From the NCBI RefSeq assembly GCF_001202035.1, contig NZ_LGHT01000044.1:124001-188000 (forward strand): a stretch of DNA of 64,000 nucleotides, in the 5' to 3' direction. This document shows, one piece after another, positions 36,112 through 44,836 of the stretch. Source of the stretch: Pseudorhodobacter wandonensis. GTDB lineage: Bacteria; Pseudomonadota; Alphaproteobacteria; Rhodobacterales; Rhodobacteraceae. Positions within the stretch are counted from its first letter, which is position 1, and the number at the start of each line of letters is the position of its first letter. The position numbers and the translations under genes were made by a program. Under the pieces are notes generated by a model. That model worked only from the letters and a program-made list of their open reading frames with translations, searched no databases and had not been told where the DNA came from.

Positions 36112-37008
36112 ATGGATGAGACTGCAGAGGTTCGCGCAATAACCGGCTCTATTCCTGCACTTTCAGGCTATACTGGCCCGATACAGCGTTTGGGCGGGTT
36201 GACCAACCGCGTGTACCGTTTGGCCGATTTATGCCTGCGTCTGCCGGGTACAGGGACTGAAAGTTATATCGACCGCGCGAATGAGGCGGTGGCCGCAGTT
36301 GAGGCAGAGAGGGCAGGTATTGCCCCCGCGGTCGTCTTTGCCGATGCGGCCAGCGGGGTGATGGTGACGCGGTTTATCGCGGGTGCAGTGACAATGACGC
36401 CACAAGGTTTTGCCAGCCGTAGCGGTGCTGTGGCACGGGCGGGCGTAAGCTTGGCGCGGCTGCACCGCTCGGGCGCTGTGTTTCCGCTTCGGTTTGAGCT
36501 GTTTGCGATGATTGACGAATACCTTGGGTTATTGGCGACCAAGAACATCGCCTTACCCGAAGGCTATCACGCCGTTGTGGCCGAGGCCGAAGGTGTGCGG
36601 ACCGCCTTGGCGCGCCGGCCAATGCCGCTTGCGCCTTGCCATTGCGACCCTTTGTGTGAGAATTTTCTCGATACGGGCGCAAAGATGTGGATTGTCGATT
36701 GGGAGTATTCGGGCATGAATGACCCGATGTGGGATCTTGGCGATTTGTCGGTTGAGGGCGGTTTTACCGAGGCGCAGGATGCCGAGCTGTTGCAGGCCTA
36801 TTTTGGCGCAGCCCCCAGCGCGGCCGATCATGGCCGGATGGTGATTTACAAGGCGATGTGCGATCTGTTGTGGACATTATGGGGTCTGATTCAGCTGGCC
36901 GAGGGCAACCCGGCCGAGGATTTCCGCGCCTATGCCGAGGGGCGTTTTGCCCGCTGCAAGGCGTTAATGGCGCGGCCAGAGTTTGCGCGGCATTTGGCGG
37001 CGATCTAG
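36112..37008 (+). CDS. Second choline kinase-like phosphotransferase
   Basis: A protein of 298 residues; the ATG at 36112 has GGAGG 6 nt upstream. It is another APH/choline kinase fold: GLTNRVYRLADLCLRLPG near residue 29, the catalytic PCHCDPLCENFLDTG near residue 180 (H-C-D-x4-N) and the metal motif IVDWEYSGMNDPMWDLGDLS near residue 199. The last motif is especially like choline and ethanolamine kinases. Having two such kinases within 4 kb of one quaternary-amine importer is unusual. Confidence 0.88.
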   Translation: MDETAEVRAITGSIPALSGYTGPIQRLGGLTNRVYRLADLCLRLPGTGTESYIDRANEAVAAVEAERAGIAPAVVFADAASGVMVTRFIAGAVTMTPQGFASRSGAVARAGVSLARLHRSGAVFPLRFELFAMIDEYLGLLATKNIALPEGYHAVVAEAEGVRTALARRPMPLAPCHCDPLCENFLDTGAKMWIVDWEYSGMNDPMWDLGDLSVEGGFTEAQDAELLQAYFGAAPSAADHGRMVIYKAMCDLLWTLWGLIQLAEGNPAEDFRAYAEGRFARCKALMARPEFARHLAAI

Positions 37009-37030
37009 GCAGGAATAAAGGGGAATGCGG

Positions 37031-37948
37031 ATGTTGGATGAGGGCGCAAGTGGCGTTTATGTGATCGCGGTGACACCGTTTTTGCCAGATGGCGCGGTGG
37101 ATATGGCAAGCACCGACCGGATGGTGGATTTCTATCTGAATGCTGGGGCGACGGGCCTGACGGTTCTGGGGATCATGGGTGAGGCGCCCAAGTTGACCGA
37201 GGCGGAAAGCACGGCCTTCGTGCGGCGGATTATTGCACGGGTTGGGGGGCGTGTTCCGGTGATTGTGGGCGTCTCGGCGCCCGGATTTGCCCAGATGGCG
37301 GGGCTGACGAAATCGGTGATGGAGTGCGGGGCGGCAGGGGTGATGATCGCGCCGCCGGGGCATCTGCGGACCGATGACCAGATCGTCGGTTATTATCATC
37401 AGGCTGTGGAATTTATCCGGGATGCCCCCTTTGTGGTGCAGGATTTTCCTCTGGTCACGGGGGTTCAGATGTCGGTGCTGGTCATCGCGCGGATTGTGCG
37501 GGATTTGCCGACCTGTGTTTGCCTGAAACATGAGGACTGGCCGGGGTTGGAAAAGATCGGCACCTTGCGGAAAGAAGGCGTTTTGAACCGACGAATTTCT
37601 ATTCTTTGTGGCAATGGCGGCGTTTTCCTGCCCGAAGAAATGGCCCGCGGGGCGGATGGGGCGATGACTGGGTTTGCCTATCCCGAGATGATGGTTTCGG
37701 TGGTGAAAAACCATCTGAATGGCACGCCGGATCGGGGGCGGGATTTGTTTGATGCCTACCTTCCGCTGGCAAGATTTGAGCAGCAGCCGGGCCTTGGGCT
37801 GGCCATTCGCAAGCATGTTTTGATGAAAAGAGGCGTGATTTCCCATGCCACGCAACGGCGGCCCGGGGCGGCGCTTTCGGCTGCGGGGGTGGCCGAGGTA
37901 GAGCTGTTGATGGCGCGGCTGGAACGGCGGCTGGCCGAGTTGGGATAG
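37031..37948 (+). CDS. Dihydrodipicolinate synthase/N-acetylneuraminate lyase family aldolase
   Basis: A protein of 305 residues; a start at 37025 (two residues more) is also possible, but the GGGG at 37019-37022 suits the ATG at 37031 better. The (beta/alpha)8 family motifs GIMGEAPKLTEAE near residue 46 and the Schiff-base lysine in VCLKHEDWPGL (near residue 160) are present. The proton-relay tyrosine expected in the YNxP segment is replaced: the protein reads VVQDFPLVTG there. It is therefore a keto-acid aldolase or dehydratase of an unassigned subgroup rather than DapA. Confidence 0.87.
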   Translation: MLDEGASGVYVIAVTPFLPDGAVDMASTDRMVDFYLNAGATGLTVLGIMGEAPKLTEAESTAFVRRIIARVGGRVPVIVGVSAPGFAQMAGLTKSVMECGAAGVMIAPPGHLRTDDQIVGYYHQAVEFIRDAPFVVQDFPLVTGVQMSVLVIARIVRDLPTCVCLKHEDWPGLEKIGTLRKEGVLNRRISILCGNGGVFLPEEMARGADGAMTGFAYPEMMVSVVKNHLNGTPDRGRDLFDAYLPLARFEQQPGLGLAIRKHVLMKRGVISHATQRRPGAALSAAGVAEVELLMARLERRLAELG

Positions 37949-38055
37949 TAGTGTGACCGCGCGCGGACAGATCGGTAAGCTGTTGATAATAGATGAAATG
38001 TCGAAAAAATTTACCAAATATTAACCGATGACGTGCAGTGCGGAAACCGGTGCGG

Positions 38056-38077
38056 GTGGTGCGCAGAAGCGCACCAC
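38056..38077. terminator. Hairpin between convergent aldolase and gnd genes
   Basis: A perfect 9-bp stem, GTGGTGCGC (38056-38064) with GCGCACCAC (38069-38077), tetraloop AGAA, in the 149-nt gap between two converging genes. There is no T-run on either side, so it may act in both directions as a weak terminator or as an RNA 3'-end stabiliser. Confidence 0.5.
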
Positions 38078-38097
38078 TACGTTAGCACAGCGCCGCC

Positions 38098-39510
38098 TTA
38101 GCCTTGCATTGCCCATGGGCCGTGGTGGCCCGACCCGCCGTCGGTACGTTCAAACCCGTGCGCGCCGAAAAAGTCGCGTTGTGCCTGAATCATATTGGCA
38201 GTAGAGCGGCCCGTCCGCATGATATCAAACCACGCAAGGCCAGCGGCCAAGGCGGGTACGGGCAGACCGTTCAGCGCGGCATGGGCCACCACTTTGCGCA
38301 AGGCGTTATGCGATTTTTCCAGATGCGCGGCAAAGAACGGGGCCAGCATCAGGTTGCGGCTTGGGTCTTCGGCCAGTGCGGTTGCCATATCGTTCAGCAT
38401 GGATGACCGGATGATACAGCCCTCACGCCAGACCTTGGCGATTTCGGGCAGGGGCAGGGACCAGCCGAATTCGGCCGAGGCGGCCGAGATAAGCGCAAAA
38501 CCTTGGGCATAGCAGAGGATTTTGCCTGCGATCATCGCCTGTTCCAATTCTGCGACGGTCAGCGTGCCACGCGGCAGCGCCTGCGGGGCGGGGCCAAACA
38601 GCGCCTCGCCTTTGCAGCGTTCGTCAAGCCGGGCCGAGGTGTTGCGGGCCATCACGGCAGCCTCGATCACCGGAATTGGCGCCGACAGGTGCTGCGCCTC
38701 GATCACCGTCCAGCGGCCTGTGCCTTTTTGGCCGGCGCGATCAAGGATGACATCGACGATAGGCTCGTTGGTCTTGTCGTCTATAACGGCGGTGACGGCT
38801 GCCGAAATCTCGATCAGATAGGATTGTAGCGGCCCTTTGTTCCAACCGGCCAACACGTCAGAAATATCAGGGGCATGAAAGCCCATGCCATCGCGCAACA
38901 TGCCGTAAACCTCGGCAATCATTTGCATATCGGCGTATTCGATACCGTTGTGAACGGCTTTGACGAAATGGCCGGCGCCTGCCTCGCCCATCAGGGTGGC
39001 GCAGGGGGTGCCTTGGTATTTCGCGGAAATCGCCTCGAGGATATGCGAAACGCGGATCCAATCTGCAGTTTTGCCGCCACCCATGATCGAGGGGCCATGA
39101 CGCGCGCCTTCTTCGCCACCCGACACGCCGATACCTAGGAAGCGCGGACCGCCCTTGGCGGCATTTTCGGCGCGGCGGTTGGTATCGCGGAAATTGGCAT
39201 TGCCTGCGTCGATAATCATATCGCCATCGTCAAGCAGGGGCGTCAGGGCGGCGATCTGGTCATCAACCGCTTGGCCTGCCGGCACCATCAGGATAATCGC
39301 GCGCGGCGTTTTCAGTGCGGCAACCAGATCGGCCAGCGTATCGGTTGGCGTGATTTTCGGTGCAAGGTCGCCTGCGGTTTGCGCGAATTTATGCGTTACC
39401 TCGGTGGTGCGGTTCCAAACCGCGATGGGAAAGCCCTTTTCCGCGATATTCAGGGCCAGCATTGCACCCATGGTGCCAAGCCCGATAAGGCCGATGTCTG
39501 ATTGGGTCAT
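38098..39510 (-). CDS. gnd: 6-phosphogluconate dehydrogenase, decarboxylating
   Basis: A protein of 470 residues, the usual full length of the long Gnd form. The NADP-binding motif is GLIGLGTMGAMLALNIAEKG. The substrate region has GVSGGEEGARHGPSIMGGG near residue 128 and the catalytic lysine in HFVKAVHNGIEYADMQ near residue 184. The C-terminal helical domain is complete (AQRDFFGAHGFERTDG). It converts 6-phosphogluconate to ribulose 5-phosphate, CO2 and NADPH. It is divergent from the GlcG-like and gluconokinase genes, which feed the same pathway. Confidence 0.96.
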   Translation of the reverse strand: MTQSDIGLIGLGTMGAMLALNIAEKGFPIAVWNRTTEVTHKFAQTAGDLAPKITPTDTLADLVAALKTPRAIILMVPAGQAVDDQIAALTPLLDDGDMIIDAGNANFRDTNRRAENAAKGGPRFLGIGVSGGEEGARHGPSIMGGGKTADWIRVSHILEAISAKYQGTPCATLMGEAGAGHFVKAVHNGIEYADMQMIAEVYGMLRDGMGFHAPDISDVLAGWNKGPLQSYLIEISAAVTAVIDDKTNEPIVDVILDRAGQKGTGRWTVIEAQHLSAPIPVIEAAVMARNTSARLDERCKGEALFGPAPQALPRGTLTVAELEQAMIAGKILCYAQGFALISAASAEFGWSLPLPEIAKVWREGCIIRSSMLNDMATALAEDPSRNLMLAPFFAAHLEKSHNALRKVVAHAALNGLPVPALAAGLAWFDIMRTGRSTANMIQAQRDFFGAHGFERTDGGSGHHGPWAMQG

Positions 39511-39632
39511 GGGAAGCCTCGTCTTAATTGGTGAAAATGGGCGTTGCAGTTTTGTGCCCTGGCTGATTTGCTAGCGGTAACGGTGGGTTTGGCTGCGGTC
39601 AAGCCAAGGGTTTTCTGGAAAAGGGTCTAGTG

Positions 39633-40052
39633 ATGGGTTTTACCGAAGAGGCGCGGGTGCTGAATGATGCCGCGATTTTGACGATGCTGGATGCGGGCTG
39701 TGCCATGGCGCAAGAGATGGGGCAACCGCAGTGTTTGGTAATTGTAGATGCCTCGGGGGTCGATCTGGGGGTAATGCGGATGCATGGCGCCAAGTTTTTG
39801 GCGATGCGGTCGGCACGGGCCAAGGCGCAGACAGCCGCCAGCACGCGCGCGCCCAGCACAAACCTGCCCGAGGGAGTTCGGGTGGCAGTGGCGCTGGCGA
39901 CGGATGGCGCGTTGACGGGCCTTGCCGGCGGTTTGCCTATCCGGATGGAGGGCGTGCTGGTGGGGGGTATCGGTGTCGGCTCTGGCAGTGGTGCGCAAGA
40001 TATCGAGGTGGCCGAGGCGATGCTGGCCGCAATTGGCGCAGATAAGGTGTAG
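39633..40052 (+). CDS. GlcG/HbpS family haem-degrading/binding-like protein
   Basis: A protein of 139 residues of the PF03928 family: LVIVDASGVDLGVMRMHGAKFLAMRSARAKA near residue 41-70 and GGLPIRMEGVLVGGIGVGSGSGAQDIEVAEA near residue 98. Members are HbpS and GlcG; some bind haem, others sit with glycolate or propanediol genes, and the role is often unknown. The start is at 39633 (a GTG three bases earlier is possible). It heads a plus-strand group with gntK and is divergent from gnd. Confidence 0.87.
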   Translation: MGFTEEARVLNDAAILTMLDAGCAMAQEMGQPQCLVIVDASGVDLGVMRMHGAKFLAMRSARAKAQTAASTRAPSTNLPEGVRVAVALATDGALTGLAGGLPIRMEGVLVGGIGVGSGSGAQDIEVAEAMLAAIGADKV

Positions 40053-40055
40053 CGG

Positions 40056-40250
40056 ATGGCGTTGTGCAGCCTTGCGCTGGCCAAGGCTGCGGCGGCTTTG
40101 GCAGCTGATCCTGATTTCAGCGGGTGGCTGGAAAAGTGCAGGCCTGCGGGTCGTTTGCGGCGGGTAGGCGCCTGTGGGTTTGGGGCAGTTTCCAGTTTTG
40201 CAAATCGGCATAATCCGTATGTCGATGGTGGGAGAGCAGCGTCGACATGA
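40056..40250 (+). CDS. Possible small protein translationally coupled to gntK
   Basis: A frame of 64 residues (MALCSLALAKAAAALAADPD...) starting 3 nt after the upstream stop and ending in an ATGA overlap with the gntK start. That spacing is what a genuine coupled gene would show. I do not recognise the product, and the composition (Ala/Arg/Gly-rich) is also what chance gives in GC-rich DNA. If it is not coding, this is simply the gap before gntK. Confidence 0.3.
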   Translation: MALCSLALAKAAAALAADPDFSGWLEKCRPAGRLRRVGACGFGAVSSFANRHNPYVDGGRAAST

Positions 40251-40747
40251 GCACGGGTTCAACAAGCCGCTATGTTTTGATGGGCGTTTCTGGCTGCGGT
40301 AAATCCTCGGTCGGGGCCGCTTTGGCGCCTGCGCTTGGGGCAGAGTATCTGGATGGCGACGATCTGCACCCGCCTGCCAACATTGCCAAGATGGCCCGCG
40401 GTGTGCCTTTGACAGATGATGACCGCTGGCCGTGGCTTGATCTGGTCGGTGCCGAACTGGCCACGCCAGACCGGATTCTGGGCTGTTCGGCGCTGCGACG
40501 GGTCTATCGTAAGCGGATCGTGGCGGCGGCGGGCGCGCCGGTGTGCTTTATCCATCTTGCGGGCAGCCGCGAACTGATTGGCGGGCGAATGGCGGCACGT
40601 GCAGGGCATTTTATGCCAACGGCTTTGCTGGATAGCCAATTCGCCACGTTAGAGCCGCCGATGGCGGATGAATTGGCGATTTCGGTCAGTATCGACCAAC
40701 CGCTGCAGGCGATTGTCGCGGATATTCTGGCGCAGGTTCGCGGCTAG
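40247..40747 (+). CDS. gntK: Gluconokinase
   Basis: A protein of 166 residues. The P-loop is LMGVSGCGKSSVGAALA, followed by EYLDGDDLHPPANIAKMARGVPLTDDDRWPWL, the gluconate-binding region diagnostic of GntK, and CSALRRVYRKRI. The GHFMPTALLDSQFATLE stretch (near residue 122) is also typical. It phosphorylates gluconate to 6-phosphogluconate, the substrate of the Gnd enzyme encoded 0.7 kb away. Confidence 0.95.
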   Translation: MSTGSTSRYVLMGVSGCGKSSVGAALAPALGAEYLDGDDLHPPANIAKMARGVPLTDDDRWPWLDLVGAELATPDRILGCSALRRVYRKRIVAAAGAPVCFIHLAGSRELIGGRMAARAGHFMPTALLDSQFATLEPPMADELAISVSIDQPLQAIVADILAQVRG

Positions 40748-40781
40748 AAAAACCAGTGTAAACCCTGAACCGCCCGCTGAT

Positions 40782-40802
40782 TTCATCTTGGCAAAAATAC
40801 CT
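40782..40802 (-). repeat. Copy of dispersed AGGTATTTTTGCCAAGATGAA motif
   Basis: On the minus strand this reads AGGTATTTTTGCCAAGATGA, 15-35 nt past the lpxK stop. The plus-strand flank CTGATTTCATCTTGG is shared, apart from small changes, with the copy at 2514-2535. A T-run without a strong stem here does not look like an intrinsic terminator by itself. Confidence 0.5.
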
Positions 40803-40817
40803 GAATCCGACCCTGTG

Positions 40818-41813
40818 TCACAGGCCCAGACGGTCGAAAACCTGATCCAGAACTTGCCAATCCGTCAGCCGCAACCGCACCGGCAGCGTCAGCACTTTGG
40901 GCCGAAATGCGGCGGGCAAACGAACGGCGTCTTTCTCGGTGGTGACAAGTTGCGCGCCAAGGTTTGCTGCCTCATGCGCCAGCCTGCGCAACAGTGCATC
41001 GGACAGGGGTTGATGGTCGCTTAGCGCCTCGGTGCGGATCACATCGGCGCCGGTCGCGCGCAGGGTGGCAAAGAATTTCTCGGGGTGGCCGATGCCGGCA
41101 AAGGCCAGTACCTTTTCGCCTTGCCAATCCATGCCCATTTGCAGCAGCTCTAGCGCGCCGGTCACATGCGGCAGGTGCAGTGCATCACCCCAAAGGTTGG
41201 AAAACTGGTCTTGTGCGGCCTTGTCACCGATAGACAAAACCATATCGGCACGGCCAAGGCCCACTGGCACAGGTTCGCGCAAAGGGCCGGCAGGCAGGCA
41301 GCGCCCGTTGCCAAAGCCGCGATAGGCATCGACGACAACGATTGACACATCCTTAACCACCGAAGGGTTCTGGAACCCGTCATCCAGCAGCACCACCTGC
41401 GCACCCGCCGCCTGCGCGGCTTGCACGCCTTGGGCGCGGTCGCGCGCGATCCATGTGGGCGCGAATGCCGATAGCAGCAGCGGCTCGTCGCCGGTATCGG
41501 CGGCGCTGTGGTGGCGTTCATTCACCTGCAAAGGGCCGCTCAGCCGCCCGCCGTGCCCGCGTGAGACGACATGGACGGCCACGCCCCGCGCCAGCAGGCG
41601 TTCGATCAAGGCGATTGTGGTGGGGGTTTTGCCTGTGCCGCCAGCGTTCAGGTTGCCGATGCAAATCACGGGAATTGCGGCCTTGAAGGCACCCGCCTTG
41701 CGCAAACGATGCGCTGTCGCAGCGGCATAGGCCCAGCCCAGCGGGGCCAGCAGGCGGGCGCGCAGGCCGGGGGCATTGGGCGGGCGGTGCCAAAAGGAGG
41801 GGGCCTGCATCAT
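40818..41813 (-). CDS. lpxK: Tetraacyldisaccharide 4'-kinase
   Basis: A protein of 331 residues. The P-loop lies in [22 protein letters not shown] near residue 45-66, followed by [12 protein letters not shown] and [25 protein letters not shown] near residue 135. The C-terminus has [12 protein letters not shown]. It phosphorylates the lipid A disaccharide at the inner membrane. The start at 41813 overlaps the waaA stop (ATGA), so the two are translationally coupled; the frame open to 41837 lies within waaA. Confidence 0.95.
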   Translation of the reverse strand: MMQAPSFWHRPPNAPGLRARLLAPLGWAYAAATAHRLRKAGAFKAAIPVICIGNLNAGGTGKTPTTIALIERLLARGVAVHVVSRGHGGRLSGPLQVNERHHSAADTGDEPLLLSAFAPTWIARDRAQGVQAAQAAGAQVVLLDDGFQNPSVVKDVSIVVVDAYRGFGNGRCLPAGPLREPVPVGLGRADMVLSIGDKAAQDQFSNLWGDALHLPHVTGALELLQMGMDWQGEKVLAFAGIGHPEKFFATLRATGADVIRTEALSDHQPLSDALLRRLAHEAANLGAQLVTTEKDAVRLPAAFRPKVLTLPVRLRLTDWQVLDQVFDRLGL

Positions 41814-43009
41814 TTCGACGCGTCCAGCAATTTGCACAAGGCGGTCACGGTTTTCGCCGTTGCCTCGGCGCCATCTGATTCAACGACCCAGGCGGCCTGG
41901 GCCAGGCTGGCCGAGCGGTCGGGGGACAATAGCTCACCTACGGTTGCGGCCAGATTGCGCGTATCCGTCACAAGGCTGGTGGCCGAAGCCGAAGCCAGCC
42001 GCCCGAGCGCGGCGCCATATTGGCCGCCACGTGGCCCGTGGATGATGGCCGAGCCAAGCGCCGCGGCCTCCATCGGGTCGCGCGAGATTCCCGCAGCCCC
42101 CATGCCGCCGCCGATATAGGTTATCGGGGCGAGCCGGTACCAAAGCCCGTATTCGCCATCGGGATCGACAATCAGCACCTGCACATCGGGGGTCGGCTCT
42201 TGCTCTTGGCTGCGAGAGGCGGTGATCCAGCCTTCGTTTGCCTCGATGCGGGCGGCAAGGGCGGGGATGCGCGACGCATCTTGTGGTGAAAGGATCAACA
42301 GCAAGCGGTGCGCCAGTTTCATCGCCGAGCCGTGGGCGGCGATGACCATATCTTCTTCATTCTCGGGCAGGGCGGCGGCGAACCAGACGGGGCGTGTGGC
42401 AAGCTGTGCCGCCAGCGCTGTGCGCTCGGCCTCGTTGCAGCGCAGCAGGGCGCTGGGGTATTCCATTCGGCCGGTAATCTCGACGATTTTCGGGTCTGCA
42501 CCGGCGCGGCGCAACGCAGTGGCGGCGGTATGATCAATGGCCAAAACGGCACTAAAGCTGCCCAAAAGCCCGCGCATCAGGCCCGGCCACCAGCCTTCGC
42601 GTCCGCGCATAAGGGCGGGGCGGCGGGCATCAACCAGTGCCACAGGGATACGCCGTTCATGTGCCTCATGCAGCAATGCGGGGCGCAGCTCGCCTTCGGC
42701 AAAGGCCATCAGATCGGGTTTCCAATGGTCCAGTACGGCGCGGGCATCGGCGGGGGTATCTTCGGGCGGGGGTTGCCAGATGACACCGGGGTGCCGGGTT
42801 TTGGGCTCGGTCGGGCTGGTCAGCAGGATGTTCAGACCGTGGTCTTCTTCCAGCCTGGCCGCAAGGCCGGTGATTTGCGCCAGACTGTCAGGGCCAGGGG
42901 CGTGCAGCCACACCAAAAGCCCCGTCGGCCGCGCGGGACGATCGGCCTTGCTGGCGACAGCTGCACGATTGGCAAGGTTATAAAGGGTCAGCCCAAGCGA
43001 ATAGGCCAT
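41810..43009 (-). CDS. waaA: 3-deoxy-D-manno-octulosonic acid transferase
   Basis: A protein of 399 residues of the Kdo transferase family (PF04413 domain in the first half). It begins [12 protein letters not shown], with [37 protein letters not shown] near residues 64-98. The C-terminal glycosyltransferase half has [29 protein letters not shown] near residue 298. It adds Kdo to lipid A precursors. It follows the DUF4170 gene and is coupled to lpxK; the three together form a lipopolysaccharide operon common in this group. Confidence 0.92.
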   Translation of the reverse strand: MAYSLGLTLYNLANRAAVASKADRPARPTGLLVWLHAPGPDSLAQITGLAARLEEDHGLNILLTSPTEPKTRHPGVIWQPPPEDTPADARAVLDHWKPDLMAFAEGELRPALLHEAHERRIPVALVDARRPALMRGREGWWPGLMRGLLGSFSAVLAIDHTAATALRRAGADPKIVEITGRMEYPSALLRCNEAERTALAAQLATRPVWFAAALPENEEDMVIAAHGSAMKLAHRLLLILSPQDASRIPALAARIEANEGWITASRSQEQEPTPDVQVLIVDPDGEYGLWYRLAPITYIGGGMGAAGISRDPMEAAALGSAIIHGPRGGQYGAALGRLASASATSLVTDTRNLAATVGELLSPDRSASLAQAAWVVESDGAEATAKTVTALCKLLDASK

Positions 43010-43018
43010 TTCAGGCGA

Positions 43019-43264
43019 TTAGCCCCCCAGCTCTTCGGTGGCCGAGGCGGGCTCGTTCTCTTCGCGCAGGCGGTGGATATGCGCGATGAAATAGCGGGTC
43101 TGGGCCTCATCCACGGTGCGCTGAGCCTCGGCCTTCCATGCCTTATAGGCCGCGTCATAGTTCGGGAACATGCCGACGATATGGATATTGTTCGGATCCT
43201 TGAAGGCAGTGCCTTGGGTGCTGATCAGTTCGCCACCAAAGACGAGGTGAAGGCGTTGGGTCAT
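43019..43264 (-). CDS. DUF4170 family small protein
   Basis: A protein of 81 residues starting MTQRLHLVFGGELIS, then NNIHIVGMFPNYDAAYKAWKAEAQRTVDEAQTRYFIAHIHRL. This is the DUF4170 pattern seen beside waaA/lpxK in alphaproteobacteria. Function unknown; its place in the operon suggests a link to lipid A or outer-membrane assembly. I chose the ATG at 43264 with GGAGCG upstream rather than the one at 43285. Confidence 0.85.
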   Translation of the reverse strand: MTQRLHLVFGGELISTQGTAFKDPNNIHIVGMFPNYDAAYKAWKAEAQRTVDEAQTRYFIAHIHRLREENEPASATEELGG

Positions 43265-43505
43265 GGGTCGCTCCGGTTTGTGCAATTTTCACTAGGGTAG
43301 CGCGAAGAGCGCAGAGGTGAAAGGGGCCAGAGGTGTTTGTTTGATGCGGCAAAGTCGCGGGGGCACAGGTAAAATGCGCCCCGTGGCCTTTGCGCCGCAA
43401 GCCCGCATTTGCATCAGGGTTGGCCGCATGGCGACATGCGGCGGGGGGCGTTGCAGCGGGTGTTAACAGCCTTGGAAAGGCATCTGGCCAAGGCTGGCTG
43501 TTAGA
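43265..43505. other. Intergenic region with terminator-like hairpin
   Basis: These 241 nt hold no gene I can support. The right part has CAGCCTTGG (43467-43475) pairing with CCAAGGCTG (43488-43496), a 9-bp stem with a 12-nt loop, starting 9 nt past the stop of the HlyD-type gene on the minus strand. It lacks a T-run, and probably marks the end of the type I secretion transcript. The left part must carry the promoter of the DUF4170 - waaA - lpxK operon, but I do not see a clear -35/-10 pair. Confidence 0.5.
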
Positions 43506-44819
43506 TCAGTCTTCCCGGAAGGAACGGTTCATCTGATCCATGAATGGCTTTACCAAATAGGACAAAGCAGAGCGTTCACCGGTCTGGAAGAAGACTTCGA
43601 CGGGCATGCCGGGAACGAGGGTTTTACCACCAAGTGCAGTATCGGCATCGTCGATTGCAATGCTGCTAAGGTAATAGGGCGCGCCGGTGGCTGTATCGAG
43701 GATAGCGGCTGCGCCAATAACGATGACTGTCCCTTTCAGTTCTGGCGTTGTTCGTTGGTTAAAGGCGGAAAAGCGCAGCTTTACGCTCTGCCCGATTTCT
43801 ATTTGATCGACATCTGTGGTCAGCACGCGCGCCTCGACCACCAGTTCGCCATCTGGCACCACTGTCATCACCGTTGCGCCGGGTGCAATGACGCCGTTGA
43901 TCGTGTGCACGGACACGTCATTCACTATCCCAGAGATTGGCGCCCGCAGGTCGGTGCGGGTTAGCCGGTCCTTTGACGCGACAAGCCGCTCTTTCAACTC
44001 GGCAAGCCTTGCCTCGACGTCGCGCAATTCCTGTTGGGCATGCGCACGGGTTTGATTGTCGAGTTCGAGAATGCGCAGCTTTGCTTCGCTGATCTGCCCG
44101 TTGACGCGGGCGATGTTAGAGACGATTTCGCCGCTGAGGCCGTCGATCTTTGCCAGATCCCTGTCGATTGTGCTTACTTTAGAAACCTCGATCAAACCTT
44201 TGTCGACAAGCACATGGGCGCGGCTGTAATCGACCGATATGATCCCCCGCTCGATCTGGTTGGCGGCGCGTTGGGCTTCTAGGCCATGCACCTGTTCGGT
44301 AAGCTGGGAGACCTGAAGGCCCAGTTGCTCGCGCTGGACAGCGCGCATTTCGCGGTCGTGGCGGAACAATCGCAGCTCGCCTTCGGCGATGTCTGCGGTT
44401 TCGGCGGCGGTCAGAAAGCCCGGCTCGAATTCGATTTCATCGGCTCCGTTGCGCTCGGCAATCAGGCGGGCACGGCGCCCGGTCAACTGCCAAAGCTGTG
44501 ATTCCAGAACACCAAGCTCGGCGCGTAACTGGGTGTCATCAAGGCGGATGAGGACATCCCCTGCCGCGACATGTTGACCATCTTCGACCAGAATTTCCCC
44601 GACGATGCCACCATCGCGATGTTGAATTTCTTTTAGCTGCGATTTGACGGTGACGGAGCCATGCGCGATGACCGCCCCCGTCAGTTGGGCCCGCGCAGCC
44701 CAGACGCCGCAAGCCACAAGCAACGCCGAGGCCAAAACAACGCACATCACGACGCGAGATTTGATCGAAAATCCAGTTTGCAGAGTGCCGGTTGATTTCA
44801 CGTTCATTTTTCTAGCCAT
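43506..44819 (-). CDS. HlyD-family periplasmic adaptor of type I secretion system
   Basis: A protein of 437 residues. One membrane helix near the N-terminus (VVMCVVLASALLVACGVWAA), then AVIAHGSVTVKSQLKEIQHRDGGIVGEILVEDGQHVAAGDVLIRLDD, the biotinyl-lipoyl region, a long coiled-coil hairpin (about 95-290) and the C-terminal adaptor domain with the GTVIVIGAAAILDTATGAPYYLSSI stretch. It is of the PrtE/AprE type that links the ABC exporter to an outer-membrane TolC channel. The ATG at 44819 is used; the longer frame begins with TTG. No TolC gene lies in the window. Confidence 0.92.
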   Translation of the reverse strand: MARKMNVKSTGTLQTGFSIKSRVVMCVVLASALLVACGVWAARAQLTGAVIAHGSVTVKSQLKEIQHRDGGIVGEILVEDGQHVAAGDVLIRLDDTQLRAELGVLESQLWQLTGRRARLIAERNGADEIEFEPGFLTAAETADIAEGELRLFRHDREMRAVQREQLGLQVSQLTEQVHGLEAQRAANQIERGIISVDYSRAHVLVDKGLIEVSKVSTIDRDLAKIDGLSGEIVSNIARVNGQISEAKLRILELDNQTRAHAQQELRDVEARLAELKERLVASKDRLTRTDLRAPISGIVNDVSVHTINGVIAPGATVMTVVPDGELVVEARVLTTDVDQIEIGQSVKLRFSAFNQRTTPELKGTVIVIGAAAILDTATGAPYYLSSIAIDDADTALGGKTLVPGMPVEVFFQTGERSALSYLVKPFMDQMNRSFRED

Positions 44820-44836
44820 CCTATTGTGCTGAGTGT

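Noticed and set aside
36764-38017. Minus-strand frame of 417 codons opposite the phosphotransferase and aldolase genes
   Set aside because: His/Pro/Arg-rich shadow of two clear plus-strand genes; no family features.
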